NCBI RefSeq assembly: GCF_013204845.1
Contig: NZ_JABMKY010000012.1
Location: 159,531-223,530, forward strand
Direction: 5' to 3'
Source: Paenibacillus qinlingensis
Lineage (GTDB): Bacteria > Bacillota > Bacilli > Paenibacillales > NBRC-103111
DNA length: 64,000 nucleotides
Of this stretch, positions 16,706-25,768 are shown in pieces. Numbering within the stretch: the first letter of the stretch is position 1; each line of letters begins with the position of its first letter. The position numbers and the translations under genes are program-made. The notes below the pieces were generated by a model. The model was not told where the DNA came from. It saw only the letters and a list, made by a program, of their open reading frames with translations, and did no database searches.

Positions 16706-17704
16706 CTATCGGCGATGCTTATTCCGATAGAGCAGCCAAACGAAGTACGGCACGCCAATAATGGCGATGACGACGCCGACGGGCATCTCAACCGGCGCGA
16801 ACGCCATTTTGGCGATGAAATCGGAGATCATCACCAAAAGCGCGCCGACTATCGCGCTGACGGGCAGCAGCCGACGATGCGTTATGCCGACGAGTCGGCG
16901 AGCGATATGCGGCGCCATGAGGCCGATAAACCCGATGCCGCCGGAGACGGATACGCAGGCACTGACGATACCGATGCTGCTCAGCAGCAGAATCGCTTTC
17001 TCTTTGTCCACGGCTGCGCCCAGCCCGCGGACGCTCTCTTCATTCAGCTGGAACACATCCAGCACAAGGGATCGCCAGATCAGAACTGGCGTCAATACCA
17101 GCAACCATGGCAGCATGGAGAGGATATACTTCCAGTTCGCGCTATAGATGCTGCCGGATACCCAGACGGCAGCCATCTCGAAATCTTTGGCATTCATTTT
17201 GAGCGTAATGAACACCGTCACTGCCGATAAGCCCGATGCAATCGCGATTCCTGTCAGCAGAAGCCGCTGCGAATCTAGCCTTCCGTTCTTTTGAGAGAAG
17301 ACATAGATTAGAAGCGCTGCGCCCAGGCCACCTACTAAGCCAACAAGAGGCATGGCCAGAATGGCCCCCCAGCTCGTTCCTTTCACCTTCCCTTGAAAGA
17401 AGAACAGGAAGATGACCATCGCCATCCCCGCTCCCGCGTTGATACCCAGGATGCCGGGATCGGCCAAGTTATTCCTAGTCAAGCTCTGCACGACCGTTCC
17501 TGCCATCCCTAACCCCATTCCCACCAACATAGCAATGACGATGCGTGGAAGTCGGAACTCCAAAATCACAAGATCATAATCATGCTGCGGATCAATTCGC
17601 AATAGGGTCTTACATACATCCTTCAACGTAATATCGAAGGCCTCGTTCGTCAGAGACATATACGCCGTCAATAACAAGAGGCTAATCCCGATAACGACTT
17701 GCAA
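16706..17704 (-). CDS. ferric-siderophore ABC transporter permease (FecCD), second
   Basis: FecCD-family permease with about nine membrane helices. Family strings: RLPRIVIAMLVGMGLGMAG, VVQSLTRNNLADPGILGINAGAG, VSGGIGFIGLMAPHIARRLVG and a C-terminal PVGVVIAIIGVPYFVWLL. It forms the membrane channel with the permease at 17727-18734, fed by the receptor at 18745. The start is uncertain: AAAGGAG lies next to the upstream stop, but the first in-frame start codon after it is TTG at 17704, 16 nt away; an upstream TTG at 17806 has no ribosome site. Conserved helices begin right after 17704. No ATPase gene follows, so a shared ATPase elsewhere is needed. Confidence 0.85.
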   Translation of the reverse strand: MQVVIGISLLLLTAYMSLTNEAFDITLKDVCKTLLRIDPQHDYDLVILEFRLPRIVIAMLVGMGLGMAGTVVQSLTRNNLADPGILGINAGAGMAMVIFLFFFQGKVKGTSWGAILAMPLVGLVGGLGAALLIYVFSQKNGRLDSQRLLLTGIAIASGLSAVTVFITLKMNAKDFEMAAVWVSGSIYSANWKYILSMLPWLLVLTPVLIWRSLVLDVFQLNEESVRGLGAAVDKEKAILLLSSIGIVSACVSVSGGIGFIGLMAPHIARRLVGITHRRLLPVSAIVGALLVMISDFIAKMAFAPVEMPVGVVIAIIGVPYFVWLLYRNKHRR

Positions 17705-17726
17705 CGCGTAACGTCGATCACTCCTT

Positions 17727-18734
17727 TTATCGATTGCTCTCCCCTCCTCGCGTACGGATGAGATAGAGGAAGAACGGAACACCGAGTATAGCGGTAACGA
17801 CGCCAATCGGCATCTCGAATGGATAGTTGAGGTAACGGCTCAACACATCACACAGCCCTAAGAATACAGCACCGATCACAGCCGAACATGGGACAATCCA
17901 TTTGTAATCAATACCCGTTAGAAAACGAGTAATATGAGGTACAAGTAGACCGACGAATCCAATTTTACCTGCAATAGCCACGGAAATACCTGTCAGCAAA
18001 ACGACACTTAATGTCGTTAACAGTTTAACTTGCAACGTTTTCTGCCCTAGCGATACAGCGATTTCGTCTCCTAATGAGAAAATCGTTACCGACTTGGACA
18101 TCCAAATCGCGAGCCCCAAGCCTACGACAGCAAAAGGAACCGCCAGCATAATCAGCTGCGGGTCTAATTGATGCAGACGTGCGTTGTACCAGAAGCTAAT
18201 ATTTTGCGAAACTTGGAAATACATCGCGATCGCCGCAGACACACTACTGAGAAATGTCCCTATTAACGTTCCCAGAATCGCTAATCGCACAGGTGACAAT
18301 CCCCCCGGCAATAGTGAAGCTAGCCCGAATACAATAACGATGCTTAACGCCGAGCCCGCAAAAGAGGCCATAATCATAGCCATCATCGAGGAATACGGTG
18401 CAATGACCATACAAACGGTTACCGCAAAGGCTGAGCCATCGGATATGCCCATGATTGAAGGGGATGCCAGATAATTCCTGGTCATCCCCTGCATGAGAGC
18501 GCCCGACACCGCCAGGAAAGCGCCGACGAGCAGCGCCCCAATAACCCTGGGTAGTCTAGCATGCCTAATAATCTGATGATCGACATTGCCCGGATCAAAG
18601 TGCACAAAGGCCTCAACGATACGGCTCATATCAATGCTTTTCGCCCCATAGGTAATGGACAGCACGATCGTAAAAACGATCGCGAAAGGTGCTGCCAACA
18701 AGATGAGGGTTGGTGCGGGAACTCTCCATTTCAT
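17727..18734 (-). CDS. ferric-siderophore ABC transporter permease (FecCD), first
   Basis: FecCD-family permease, 335 residues, with strings RLPRVIGALLVGAFLAVSGA, MQGMTRNYLASPSIMGISDG, AGKIGFVGLLVPHITRFLTG and EMPIGVVTAILGVPFFLYLI. ATG at 18734 is chosen because the hydrophobic N-terminus follows directly; a TTG at 18758 would lie inside the receptor gene. The ribosome site is weak (GTGAG), consistent with coupling to the receptor gene, whose stop lies 10 bp upstream. Partner of the next permease in a FeuB/FeuC-like pair. Confidence 0.87.
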   Translation of the reverse strand: MKWRVPAPTLILLAAPFAIVFTIVLSITYGAKSIDMSRIVEAFVHFDPGNVDHQIIRHARLPRVIGALLVGAFLAVSGALMQGMTRNYLASPSIMGISDGSAFAVTVCMVIAPYSSMMAMIMASFAGSALSIVIVFGLASLLPGGLSPVRLAILGTLIGTFLSSVSAAIAMYFQVSQNISFWYNARLHQLDPQLIMLAVPFAVVGLGLAIWMSKSVTIFSLGDEIAVSLGQKTLQVKLLTTLSVVLLTGISVAIAGKIGFVGLLVPHITRFLTGIDYKWIVPCSAVIGAVFLGLCDVLSRYLNYPFEMPIGVVTAILGVPFFLYLIRTRGGESNR

Positions 18735-18744
18735 AGCGCTACAC

Positions 18745-19752
18745 TCACTTTGCCCCAACTATTTTAGAGCCATTAATCGCTTCTAGGAATTTAATTTTGC
18801 TGTAAGCTGTACCACCTTGTAAAAGTGGATCTACAAGATTGGTATATAATTGGCCATTTTTAACGGCATTAATGTTTTTGAAAATAGGGTTGTTTTTCAA
18901 GTCTTCAAACACTTTCGGTGTATCCTTGTTCTCTTCCTCAGAGAATTCAACGATTAAGTAATCTGGGTTCATTTCGGAAAGCTTCTCAAGAGAAATATTG
19001 GCCTGTGCTTTCGCTGCTTTTACTTCTGCTGGAACCGTTGCACCTAACTCGGCATAGATGGATGGATTGAAGAATACATCCTCCGGATAGATGAATAAGC
19101 TGCCTGAACGAACGCGAAGCGCCAATACCTTTTTGTCTTTGAAAATAGGACCGATCTTCGTTTTCAAAGCTGCCGAATCCGATTTGTACTTATCTAGCAC
19201 TTGCTTCGCTTTATCTTGTTTACCTGTCAATTCACCAAGTAACGTCAAGTTATTCTCCCAATCTGTTGCGATGTGGGATACTGGAATCGTTGGCCCGATT
19301 TTTGAAATTTTCTCGATCGTTTCGGCAGGGAATTTCGTACTCATAAGGATAACATCTGGTTTCAGCTTCAAAATCGTTTCGAGGTTCGGCTGCGTTTTCT
19401 CGCCTACGCCCTCTGCTTTATCCGTAATTGGTGCGAATACTGCTGGGAATTTGCCACCAACCGTTAGTGCACCAACTGGTTTCACGTCTAGAAGCAAGGC
19501 ATCTTCCAATGACTCAAGCGCACCCGTAATAACGAGTTTATCCGCTTTCGCAGGAACTGTGTACTCTTTACCAACGTATTTGATGACTCTTGGTCCTGAT
19601 GGCGTTGCTGCGGGAGCAGCTGTTGGTGCAACTGTAGCAGTTGGAGCTGTTGTACCTGCTGCTGCAGGAGCCGTTTCTGTTTTTCCCCCGCCACATGCCG
19701 TCAATCCTAATAGAACCAATGTCGTAATACCGATTGTTGCTAACTTTTTCAT
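18745..19752 (-). CDS. ferric-siderophore-binding lipoprotein (FeuA/YfiY-like)
   Basis: Periplasmic-binding-type receptor anchored to the outer face of the membrane, 335 residues. The signal peptide ends in lipobox LTAC with Cys20, followed by a long Ala/Pro/Thr linker. Family III features: VITGALESLEDALLL, NLETILKLKPDVILMSTKFP, and LSEMNPDYLIVEF near the C-terminus. ATG at 19752 with GAGAGGGG upstream. First gene of the uptake operon, preceded by a Fur-box promoter. Ligand unknown; the neighbouring Btr-like regulator and esterase point to a catechol siderophore such as bacillibactin, but the locally made siderophore is equally possible. Confidence 0.88.
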   Translation of the reverse strand: MKKLATIGITTLVLLGLTACGGGKTETAPAAAGTTAPTATVAPTAAPAATPSGPRVIKYVGKEYTVPAKADKLVITGALESLEDALLLDVKPVGALTVGGKFPAVFAPITDKAEGVGEKTQPNLETILKLKPDVILMSTKFPAETIEKISKIGPTIPVSHIATDWENNLTLLGELTGKQDKAKQVLDKYKSDSAALKTKIGPIFKDKKVLALRVRSGSLFIYPEDVFFNPSIYAELGATVPAEVKAAKAQANISLEKLSEMNPDYLIVEFSEEENKDTPKVFEDLKNNPIFKNINAVKNGQLYTNLVDPLLQGGTAYSKIKFLEAINGSKIVGAK

Positions 19753-19784
19753 TTTTCTTAAATCCCCTCTCTATCCGCTACGAA

Positions 19785-19842
19785 TGATAATCATTCTCAT
19801 TAAATTATAAAAGAAGTTGCCCATGTCGAACATGGACAATAT
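19785..19842 (-). promoter_or_regulatory. receptor promoter: activator site, -10 and Fur box
   Basis: Leftward order: a 21-bp site at 19822-19842 (contains CGAACATGGACAATAT), 12 nt, TATAAT (19809-19804), then Fur core TGATAATCATTCTCA (19785-19799, plus-strand reading). The 21-bp site matches the esterase promoter at 17 of 21 positions and includes the perfect palindrome CCATGT-CGA-ACATGG (19821-19835). Confidence 0.72.
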
Positions 19843-19852
19843 ACGGAAGTTC

Positions 19853-21454
19853 TCATGTACGATTGTCACATAAATGCTCACGAAGGTCTTCAACCATACG
19901 CTCCATGGCATAAGCAGAGTACTCTCGCCACGGATCTGAGGAGATAAGGTGAAGGCGATTTCTGCGCACAACCTTCAAATCCTGCCACAAGGCAGACGTT
20001 TTGATTCGCTCCCAGTGCTGCAAAGTCTCTGATTCCTGCCGTATATTCAGAAGCAGATGATCCGCATCGAGATGAGCCAACTCTTCGAGCGTCAAGCTTC
20101 GGTTATTCGCATACTGCTCTGCCCCTGAAGGCGACTGCAACCCCATATCTCGGAAGACATCTCGCATTCCACGTGTCGGGTATAGGAAGAAGCTATCGCC
20201 CAACAAGCTGGCAATCAATACATTGTCATTCTGAAGCACTTCGTGCAATCGCTCTCGTACTAATTTAACTTGGCGGTTATATCCTTCCATCCACACAACG
20301 GCTTCATCTAAAGCACCCACAATTTGCGCCGTGGCGTGCAATTGCTCCTGCCAGCTTTTATCATACAGAGGTACAATATGAACGGGGGCAATTTGCGACA
20401 AACGCTCCTTCTCCTTGGTTGCCAACTGGTCCGTGGTAATAATGAAATCCACCTGACTGTGCTCCAATGCTTCCACGTTCGTTTCCCAATCCTCATTAAA
20501 CCGGTAGCCACTTAAGTGCAACGGGATATCTGTGCGATATTTATTATAGTAGTAGGAACTCCATTTGGGGTGTAGAGGGGCGGCGTAAGGCATGATCTTG
20601 AGCGCAAGCAATTGTCCGAGCACCGTCGAGGAATAGGCAACGATTCTTTGGCGGCGATTTTTCAAATAAACCGTCGGTGAAACACCAACCTCTTTCTTAA
20701 ACATGCGGCTAAAATAAAACTCATCATTGTAGCCCACTTGGTAGGCGACATCCTTCAAACGCACATCGGTTTGCAGCATAAGCTGCTTCGCCATATTGAC
20801 TCTCACTTCCGTTAAATAGTCGATGGCGGTTTTACCATACGTTTTTTTGAATAAACTCACATAATATTTCGGACTAATTTCGGCCATGCGCGCAAGCTGC
20901 TCAATCGTCATACCTTCTCGAAAATGGGCTTCGATATAGCTCTTGGTACGATCCATAGCAGCGCGTGAGTCCGATTTGGGATCCTGACGAATGTGCGTCA
21001 TCACCCAATAGATCAGTTCTAGAAATAGCGGCTGTGCTCGAAATCGCTCCAGGGCGCTTTCACTTCGGCTGCTTAGACAAAGCTGCTCACACAACTGAGT
21101 CAGTGCACTCTCAATATGTACGGGCAACTCACCAACAAGCGGGAAATTCACCCCAACGTCCGAAGTATCATTCTGGATATCAAAAGCGATGAAATACATC
21201 TCCGACTTCTGTCCATCGCAAAGGCCAACCGTTTGGCCAGGCACTACGACATGTACCGTATCTGGTTGCATGCGATAGGTTTGCAAATCTATTCTCAAAT
21301 GGCCTTCGCCTTGCTTGACAACCACCATGCAATAAGAAGAAATAAACTGCTGCGCTAATTCCCCTTCTTGAATGAGCTGCGCAGTACGAAATTTAAGCCA
21401 TGTATGATCAAGGCAAAGGAACGTGTCTTCATCTTTAGTAAACACTTCAGACAA
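19853..21454 (-). CDS. Btr-like AraC activator fused to a siderophore-binding domain
   Basis: About 533 residues: N-terminal sensory region, then an AraC/XylS DNA-binding domain near 165-265 (MTIEQLARMAEISPKYYVSL, LKDVAYQVGYNDEFYFSRMF), then a C-terminal FeuA-type binding domain (YRFNEDWETNVEALEHSQVD, SLTLEELAHLDADHLLLN). This matches B. subtilis Btr (YbbB, 529 residues), which activates ferric-siderophore uptake when bound to ferric-siderophore. The frame is open to 21523, but that extension covers the Fur box; TTG at 21454 has GAGAGGAG 9 nt upstream and gives the Btr-like length. It should activate the two promoters with the shared 21-bp site. Confidence 0.88.
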   Translation of the reverse strand: MSEVFTKDEDTFLCLDHTWLKFRTAQLIQEGELAQQFISSYCMVVVKQGEGHLRIDLQTYRMQPDTVHVVVPGQTVGLCDGQKSEMYFIAFDIQNDTSDVGVNFPLVGELPVHIESALTQLCEQLCLSSRSESALERFRAQPLFLELIYWVMTHIRQDPKSDSRAAMDRTKSYIEAHFREGMTIEQLARMAEISPKYYVSLFKKTYGKTAIDYLTEVRVNMAKQLMLQTDVRLKDVAYQVGYNDEFYFSRMFKKEVGVSPTVYLKNRRQRIVAYSSTVLGQLLALKIMPYAAPLHPKWSSYYYNKYRTDIPLHLSGYRFNEDWETNVEALEHSQVDFIITTDQLATKEKERLSQIAPVHIVPLYDKSWQEQLHATAQIVGALDEAVVWMEGYNRQVKLVRERLHEVLQNDNVLIASLLGDSFFLYPTRGMRDVFRDMGLQSPSGAEQYANNRSLTLEELAHLDADHLLLNIRQESETLQHWERIKTSALWQDLKVVRRNRLHLISSDPWREYSAYAMERMVEDLREHLCDNRT

Positions 21455-21483
21455 GATAGCAGGCTCCTCTCTATTTTTGAAAA

Positions 21484-21534
21484 TGAGAATCATTATCAAT
21501 TTAAAATTTAGCACACAAAGCAAAGGCCTGTCAA
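21484..21534 (-). promoter_or_regulatory. Fur-controlled promoter of the Btr-like gene
   Basis: Leftward TTGACA (21534-21529), 18 nt, TAAATT (21510-21505), then Fur core TGAGAATCATTATCA (21484-21498, plus-strand reading) over the expected start site. The -35 hexamer lies inside a terminator-like hairpin (21523-21549). Confidence 0.7.
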
Positions 21535-21549
21535 CGAGTGACAGACCTT
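21523..21549 (-). terminator. hairpin after the serine hydrolase gene
   Basis: Arms AAGGCCTGTCA and TGACAGACCTT (one C-A mismatch) with a 5-nt loop; the leftward tail is TTTGCTTTG, a weak T-tract. It lies 48 bp past the serine hydrolase stop and overlaps the -35 of the next promoter. Confidence 0.55.
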
Positions 21550-21596
21550 CTTGTTCTTAAATTATGCTTTGCATCCAAGCTCTCCAGCCTCGATGT

Positions 21597-22730
21597 TTAC
21601 CTAAGTGGTGCGGCTGCGAAGCGTTGTATCGCTTGCTGCAATTGCTCAAAGGCTGGGGGATTCTCAGCGAGCTGCTTGTTCGACCTTACAGCTTGCAAAA
21701 CATGGTGCAACAGGCTTTCTGGCATATCTACATCACCCGTATTCGCTGTCAATGCAACAATCAGCTTCAATTCCGGAATACCGAAGATACGTCGACCGCC
21801 TGAACCCGAAGCATAGAAAATCTCCACTTCCTTGCGGCTTCCCTTATTCAAACCTTTGGCAAGGGATTTGGTCCACCAATAATAGCCATATGAACCTTGC
21901 GTACCATTACTATAATTTAAAGTAATTCGCTTCATTAATGATGTGCGAATCCAAGATTGCGGAATAATGGACTTTCCTTCCCACTTTCCTTCATTCAGAT
22001 AAAGCAAGCCTATCTTCGCCATATCTTCCAGTGATAAAGCCAATGCCCACGCGCCAATGGTAATGCCATTGTGATCATGATTCCAGTTCACATTCGTTAT
22101 ACCAAGCGGTTCGAATAACCGAGACTTCGCATATTCAAACATGGACATACCTGTTACTTTCCCTAGTACTGCCGAGAGTACATGCGCATCGCCGTTCGAA
22201 TAGTTAAACACTTCACCAGGTTCATGATGGGCTGGACGGTTTAGAATATACGCTACCCAATCCGATGCATGCATCATCTCATTCGATGATTGTTCCTGAT
22301 CATTATCCCATGAAAGTCCTGAAGTCATGCTAAGCAGATGCTTCAATCGAATCTTTGATTTTAAAGGATCGTTTTCTAACTCAGGAAAAAATGTTGCTAG
22401 ACGCTGTTCTGGACTTTTTAGCTTACCTTCTTCTAATGCAATCCCAATTAAGGCGGATGTCACACTTTTGGTAACTGATTTCATATCTTGCGGGATTCCA
22501 GATTGAATCCCTTCTTTACTAGCATCCGCTACCCATACACCATTCCGAATAACGGCTATACTGTGCACGCCATGATCAAGAAAAACGTCAAAAGTCTTAG
22601 CTAACGTAGCCGAGTATAATCCTTGTGCCTCAGGCGTTGATGTTGGCCAACCATGTGCGGGCCATTGAGCCGATGGGTGAGATGTTGCTTCCATACTACT
22701 TCGTAGTGGACTAATCGCATTTGTTAACAC
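21597..22730 (-). CDS. serine hydrolase, class C beta-lactamase family
   Basis: Beta-lactamase/penicillin-binding-like serine hydrolase. The active-site SxxK appears as KSVTKSVTS, the YxN motif as NYSNGDAH, and a C-terminal block GSYGYYWWTKS with SGSGGRRIFG follows. No signal peptide is evident, so it may be a cytoplasmic esterase or peptidase rather than a resistance enzyme. The frame is open to a TTG at 22796 lacking a ribosome site; GTG at 22730 has GGAAGG 9 nt upstream and is preferred (377 residues). Monocistronic, divergent from the kinase gene. Confidence 0.75.
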   Translation of the reverse strand: MLTNAISPLRSSMEATSHPSAQWPAHGWPTSTPEAQGLYSATLAKTFDVFLDHGVHSIAVIRNGVWVADASKEGIQSGIPQDMKSVTKSVTSALIGIALEEGKLKSPEQRLATFFPELENDPLKSKIRLKHLLSMTSGLSWDNDQEQSSNEMMHASDWVAYILNRPAHHEPGEVFNYSNGDAHVLSAVLGKVTGMSMFEYAKSRLFEPLGITNVNWNHDHNGITIGAWALALSLEDMAKIGLLYLNEGKWEGKSIIPQSWIRTSLMKRITLNYSNGTQGSYGYYWWTKSLAKGLNKGSRKEVEIFYASGSGGRRIFGIPELKLIVALTANTGDVDMPESLLHHVLQAVRSNKQLAENPPAFEQLQQAIQRFAAAPLR

Positions 22731-22920
22731 AAGATCAATCCTTCCAGTTTGTTTTACCCCTTTTTCCCTGTAATATACCGAAAAAGTGTGAAGCAAATGT
22801 GGTGTGAATCTTAAGAAAACCTTAATTTAGCTGAAAGTTTCCTGAAATTCTGTGTTGTAAACGCTCTTATGTTACAATTTAATGAAATGTTACTCACACC
22901 GTTAGCTTCGGAGGTTACCT

Positions 22921-23505
22921 ATGCGCAAATTAATTTTCTTCATCGGTCCTGCAGGTGCAGGCAAAACAACACTGGCAAAGGCTTGGGTCCGCCGACATGG
23001 CGGAGCCTTCTTAGATATGGACACGTTGCTGCGCCCCGCGGCAGAAGCAATCATGACACTTGCTGGGCAAGACCCCAGCGATCGGGATTCGCCATTTTAT
23101 AAGGAACACTGCCGCGATTTGGGATATCGCATCACGATGGATGCGGCGCTTGAACAGCTTACACTTGATCAGGATGCTATCGTGATCGGGCCTTTTACGA
23201 AGGAGCAGGGGGATCCGCTGTGGTTGGAAGGAGAGCTAGCTCGTATCGGAGCTTCCATACAGGATGTCAGCGTTAAGGTGATTTATGCGTATTTACCAAG
23301 TGAGGACGTTTATAAGGAGCGTATTCGCTTAAGAGGGTCAGCGTTGGATGTTTGGAAGCTGGACAATTGGCCTCAATTCCGTTCCTCGCTGCAGCGCAAA
23401 GAAGTTACTTGGCGGATGAAACCGTCATCGCTCCTGTATTGGGATAACTCGGAGCCTTTATCGGATGCTAGGGAAGCGGAGTTAGCTGCTTTTATCTTAG
23501 CTTGA
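22921..23505 (+). CDS. P-loop nucleotide kinase-like protein
   Basis: Protein of 194 residues opening with MRKLIFFIGPAGAGKTTLAKAW, a Walker A loop, then FLDMDTLLRP, an acidic DMD motif as in shikimate/gluconate/adenylylsulfate kinases. A lid-like Arg region (YKERIRLRGSALDVWK) follows. It likely phosphorylates a small molecule, but no substrate motif is recognisable. ATG at 22921 with GGAGG 5-7 nt upstream; monocistronic, closed by a strong terminator at 23549. Confidence 0.72.
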   Translation: MRKLIFFIGPAGAGKTTLAKAWVRRHGGAFLDMDTLLRPAAEAIMTLAGQDPSDRDSPFYKEHCRDLGYRITMDAALEQLTLDQDAIVIGPFTKEQGDPLWLEGELARIGASIQDVSVKVIYAYLPSEDVYKERIRLRGSALDVWKLDNWPQFRSSLQRKEVTWRMKPSSLLYWDNSEPLSDAREAELAAFILA

Positions 23506-23548
23506 GGCTTGATTAGGAAGTAGACAACTAAGTTGAAAAGTGCAAAAT

Positions 23549-23593
23549 GGGCTGTCTCCAGGTTCTAAATTGACCTTTGGAGACAGCCCTTTT
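23549..23593 (+). terminator. intrinsic terminator of the kinase gene
   Basis: Twelve-base perfect arms GGGCTGTCTCCA and TGGAGACAGCCC with a 17-nt loop and a short T-run (TTTT). Confidence 0.85.
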
Positions 23594-23621
23594 GAGCATG
23601 TTCTATGCATTTTATGAAATT

Positions 23622-23774
23622 TTAAAATCCTGATTCCAGATAATCGTCATGGAGATCGAAAGTAGGAATATCCTTCTCCTGATTCGGATCTATGACTGAT
23701 ACGCCATCCGTTGTCGTTACATGCCAATCTTCGTTAGAGCTGAGAACTTCAGTTAAGAAAGCATCAATATCCAT
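23622..23774 (-). CDS. small acidic protein of 50 residues, unknown
   Basis: A short frame from ATG 23774 to TAA 23622 with GAAGGAAGGA about 10 nt upstream. The product begins MDIDAFLTEVLSSNEDWHV and ends DDYLESGF; it is strongly acidic, with no signal peptide, Cys or membrane segment. I do not recognise a family. The good ribosome site and coding-like composition in an otherwise empty stretch support it. It is convergent with the kinase gene. Confidence 0.55.
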   Translation of the reverse strand: MDIDAFLTEVLSSNEDWHVTTTDGVSVIDPNQEKDIPTFDLHDDYLESGF

Positions 23775-24005
23775 AGCTTGTAATTCCTTCCTTCATGTAC
23801 TTCAAGGGTGTAGCCCTATTATTGGTGATGAAGGGTATGTTTATTCAAATCATTGGTATTCAAGATATGATGTTTTAATATCAAGGCTACAGCATCACTC
23901 GGTACTACAACAGAATAGTACTTATTTCTTCCATCATATACTGTTATCCTACATGTATACACATTTGCCCGAAATTTACCACTGAACTAAAGGGAGGTTG
24001 CTTCT

Positions 24006-25709
24006 TTGGACATTCATCATCGATTTGAGAACCTAGAAAAGAGAGTCATCGAGCTCGAGAAAGAACTCGCACTGCTAAAGCAAAGCAAAGTAAGTCATCC
24101 GGGTCCTGCTCCTGCTCCTGCTCCTGCTCCTACTTCAAATTCCAATTCCAATTCCAATTCCAATCCCAATCGCACTCCCGCTCCTGTTCACGTTCCGCTC
24201 ACTGCACCACCTAAACAGGAAGTCATTAAAACAGACACCGACTGGGAGCACCTCATTGCCAGGGTATGGCTGCCGAGGATTTTTATGTTCGTACTTCTCA
24301 TCGGTATCGTATGGGGATTCAAAGCGGCGGTTGACAACGGACTCCTCACAGAACAGATGCGCTGTGCGATTGGCTACGTGGTCGGTGGTTGCTTCGTCTT
24401 CCTCGGTTTCAAACAACACAAGGCTAACCGTCCACTGCTGGCACAGGCATTATTAGGCGGTTCCATCGGATTGTTCATGCTAACCACCTTTGCTTGCCAT
24501 CAGTTGTATGAACTCATCGGGGCACCTCTTGCGTTCACCCTGAATGTAATATGGGTAGGCTTAGGTTTATGGTTTTCACACAAATTAAAATCACAATCCT
24601 TAGCCATAATAGCAAGTGCAGCAGGTGTTTTGACACCTTTCTTATTAAACAGTAACAACCCTTCTTCCCTATTTTTCGTTAGTTACGAGACGTTGTTATT
24701 TGTAAGTTTTATGTTGTATGCGATACGCAATCAATTTGTTGGTTTATTTTACACTTCGTTCGGTCTGCTGCCGCTTGCATTGTTCCTTTTTGGTCTTGGT
24801 GCACACGGGGATACAAAGTTAGCGGCCATGGGAATGTTAGCCCAACAAGTAGCTTTGCTAGCGACGATCTTTTTGAAAAGCCCCACAATGAATCATCAAC
24901 TTCGATTGCTCATTCCGAGTTTTGCATTCACCGCCATTTGGTTTAAAGTGGCTTATACCGATACACAATTCAACGTTGCCATGGTTGCCACTTGTATAGG
25001 CTATGCCTTAATTTCCTACTGGTTCGGTAAGAAGGCACAAGAGAAGTTACCCTATACGATGACAATAGCATCCTATGCCTTACTTTTCTACTCGGCCAAC
25101 TACTTCAGCGACGATGCATTACCTGGCTTCTTATTGGTTGAGGGAATGATTGCGCTGTTACTAGGTTTTATCGTGAAATCAGTATTACAGAAAATCAACG
25201 GAATCATCATCTATGCACTCGCTTTTGCAACGGCATTGGGTACAATCACTGAAGGTATGAGCAGCATCATGTCGGTTGTCATGTTAATATGGCTGCTGCT
25301 ATTAGCAACCCTAGCGGGTATGATTGCCATAGTATCGCATTTCGGGGTCGGTACCAATACGAAGAAAACCTTAATCATCCTTAAGTATGGACTTGGCTTC
25401 CTATTCTTGTGTTTTCTAACGGAAGTAACACAAACGTTGACACGCGATTTCAGTGTGAATAGCCAACATCTGTGTGTCTCGACGGTGTGGGTCCTCTACG
25501 CGATTAGTGTGATTGCCTATGGACTCAAGAAGGAAGTCAAACAAATAAGACTCACCGGATTAGCATTATTATTCCTAACTCTAATGAAAGTCATCTTCAT
25601 GGATTTGCCCAATGTCTCCCTGGCAATCAAAGCAATTATGTTCATTGGGCTTGGTTTCATCGGCCTATTGTTATCTCGCTTCTTCTACAAGAAATCATCC
25701 AGCACGTGA
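24006..25709 (+). CDS. DUF2339-type polytopic membrane protein
   Basis: 567 residues: an N-terminal coiled-coil (FENLEKRVIELEKELALLKQ), a low-complexity linker of Ala-Pro and Ser-Asn repeats near 35-60, then about 14-15 membrane helices starting at VWLPRIFMFVLLIGIVWG. This layout is that of DUF2339 predicted membrane proteins, whose function is unknown. The linker is encoded by tandem hexanucleotide-like repeats (24098-24175). TTG at 24006 with GGGAGG 8 nt upstream. Monocistronic. Confidence 0.8.
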   Translation: MDIHHRFENLEKRVIELEKELALLKQSKVSHPGPAPAPAPAPTSNSNSNSNSNPNRTPAPVHVPLTAPPKQEVIKTDTDWEHLIARVWLPRIFMFVLLIGIVWGFKAAVDNGLLTEQMRCAIGYVVGGCFVFLGFKQHKANRPLLAQALLGGSIGLFMLTTFACHQLYELIGAPLAFTLNVIWVGLGLWFSHKLKSQSLAIIASAAGVLTPFLLNSNNPSSLFFVSYETLLFVSFMLYAIRNQFVGLFYTSFGLLPLALFLFGLGAHGDTKLAAMGMLAQQVALLATIFLKSPTMNHQLRLLIPSFAFTAIWFKVAYTDTQFNVAMVATCIGYALISYWFGKKAQEKLPYTMTIASYALLFYSANYFSDDALPGFLLVEGMIALLLGFIVKSVLQKINGIIIYALAFATALGTITEGMSSIMSVVMLIWLLLLATLAGMIAIVSHFGVGTNTKKTLIILKYGLGFLFLCFLTEVTQTLTRDFSVNSQHLCVSTVWVLYAISVIAYGLKKEVKQIRLTGLALLFLTLMKVIFMDLPNVSLAIKAIMFIGLGFIGLLLSRFFYKKSSST

Positions 25710-25768
25710 ATACTTCCCTAAAGTTGCACAAAAGGCGTTCACTCCATAGAGTGGACGCCTTTGCTCTT

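Noticed and set aside
16527..16791. Open frames on both strands of the CT-rich tract
   Set aside because: Low-complexity translation, no ribosome site, one overlaps the real permease C-terminus.
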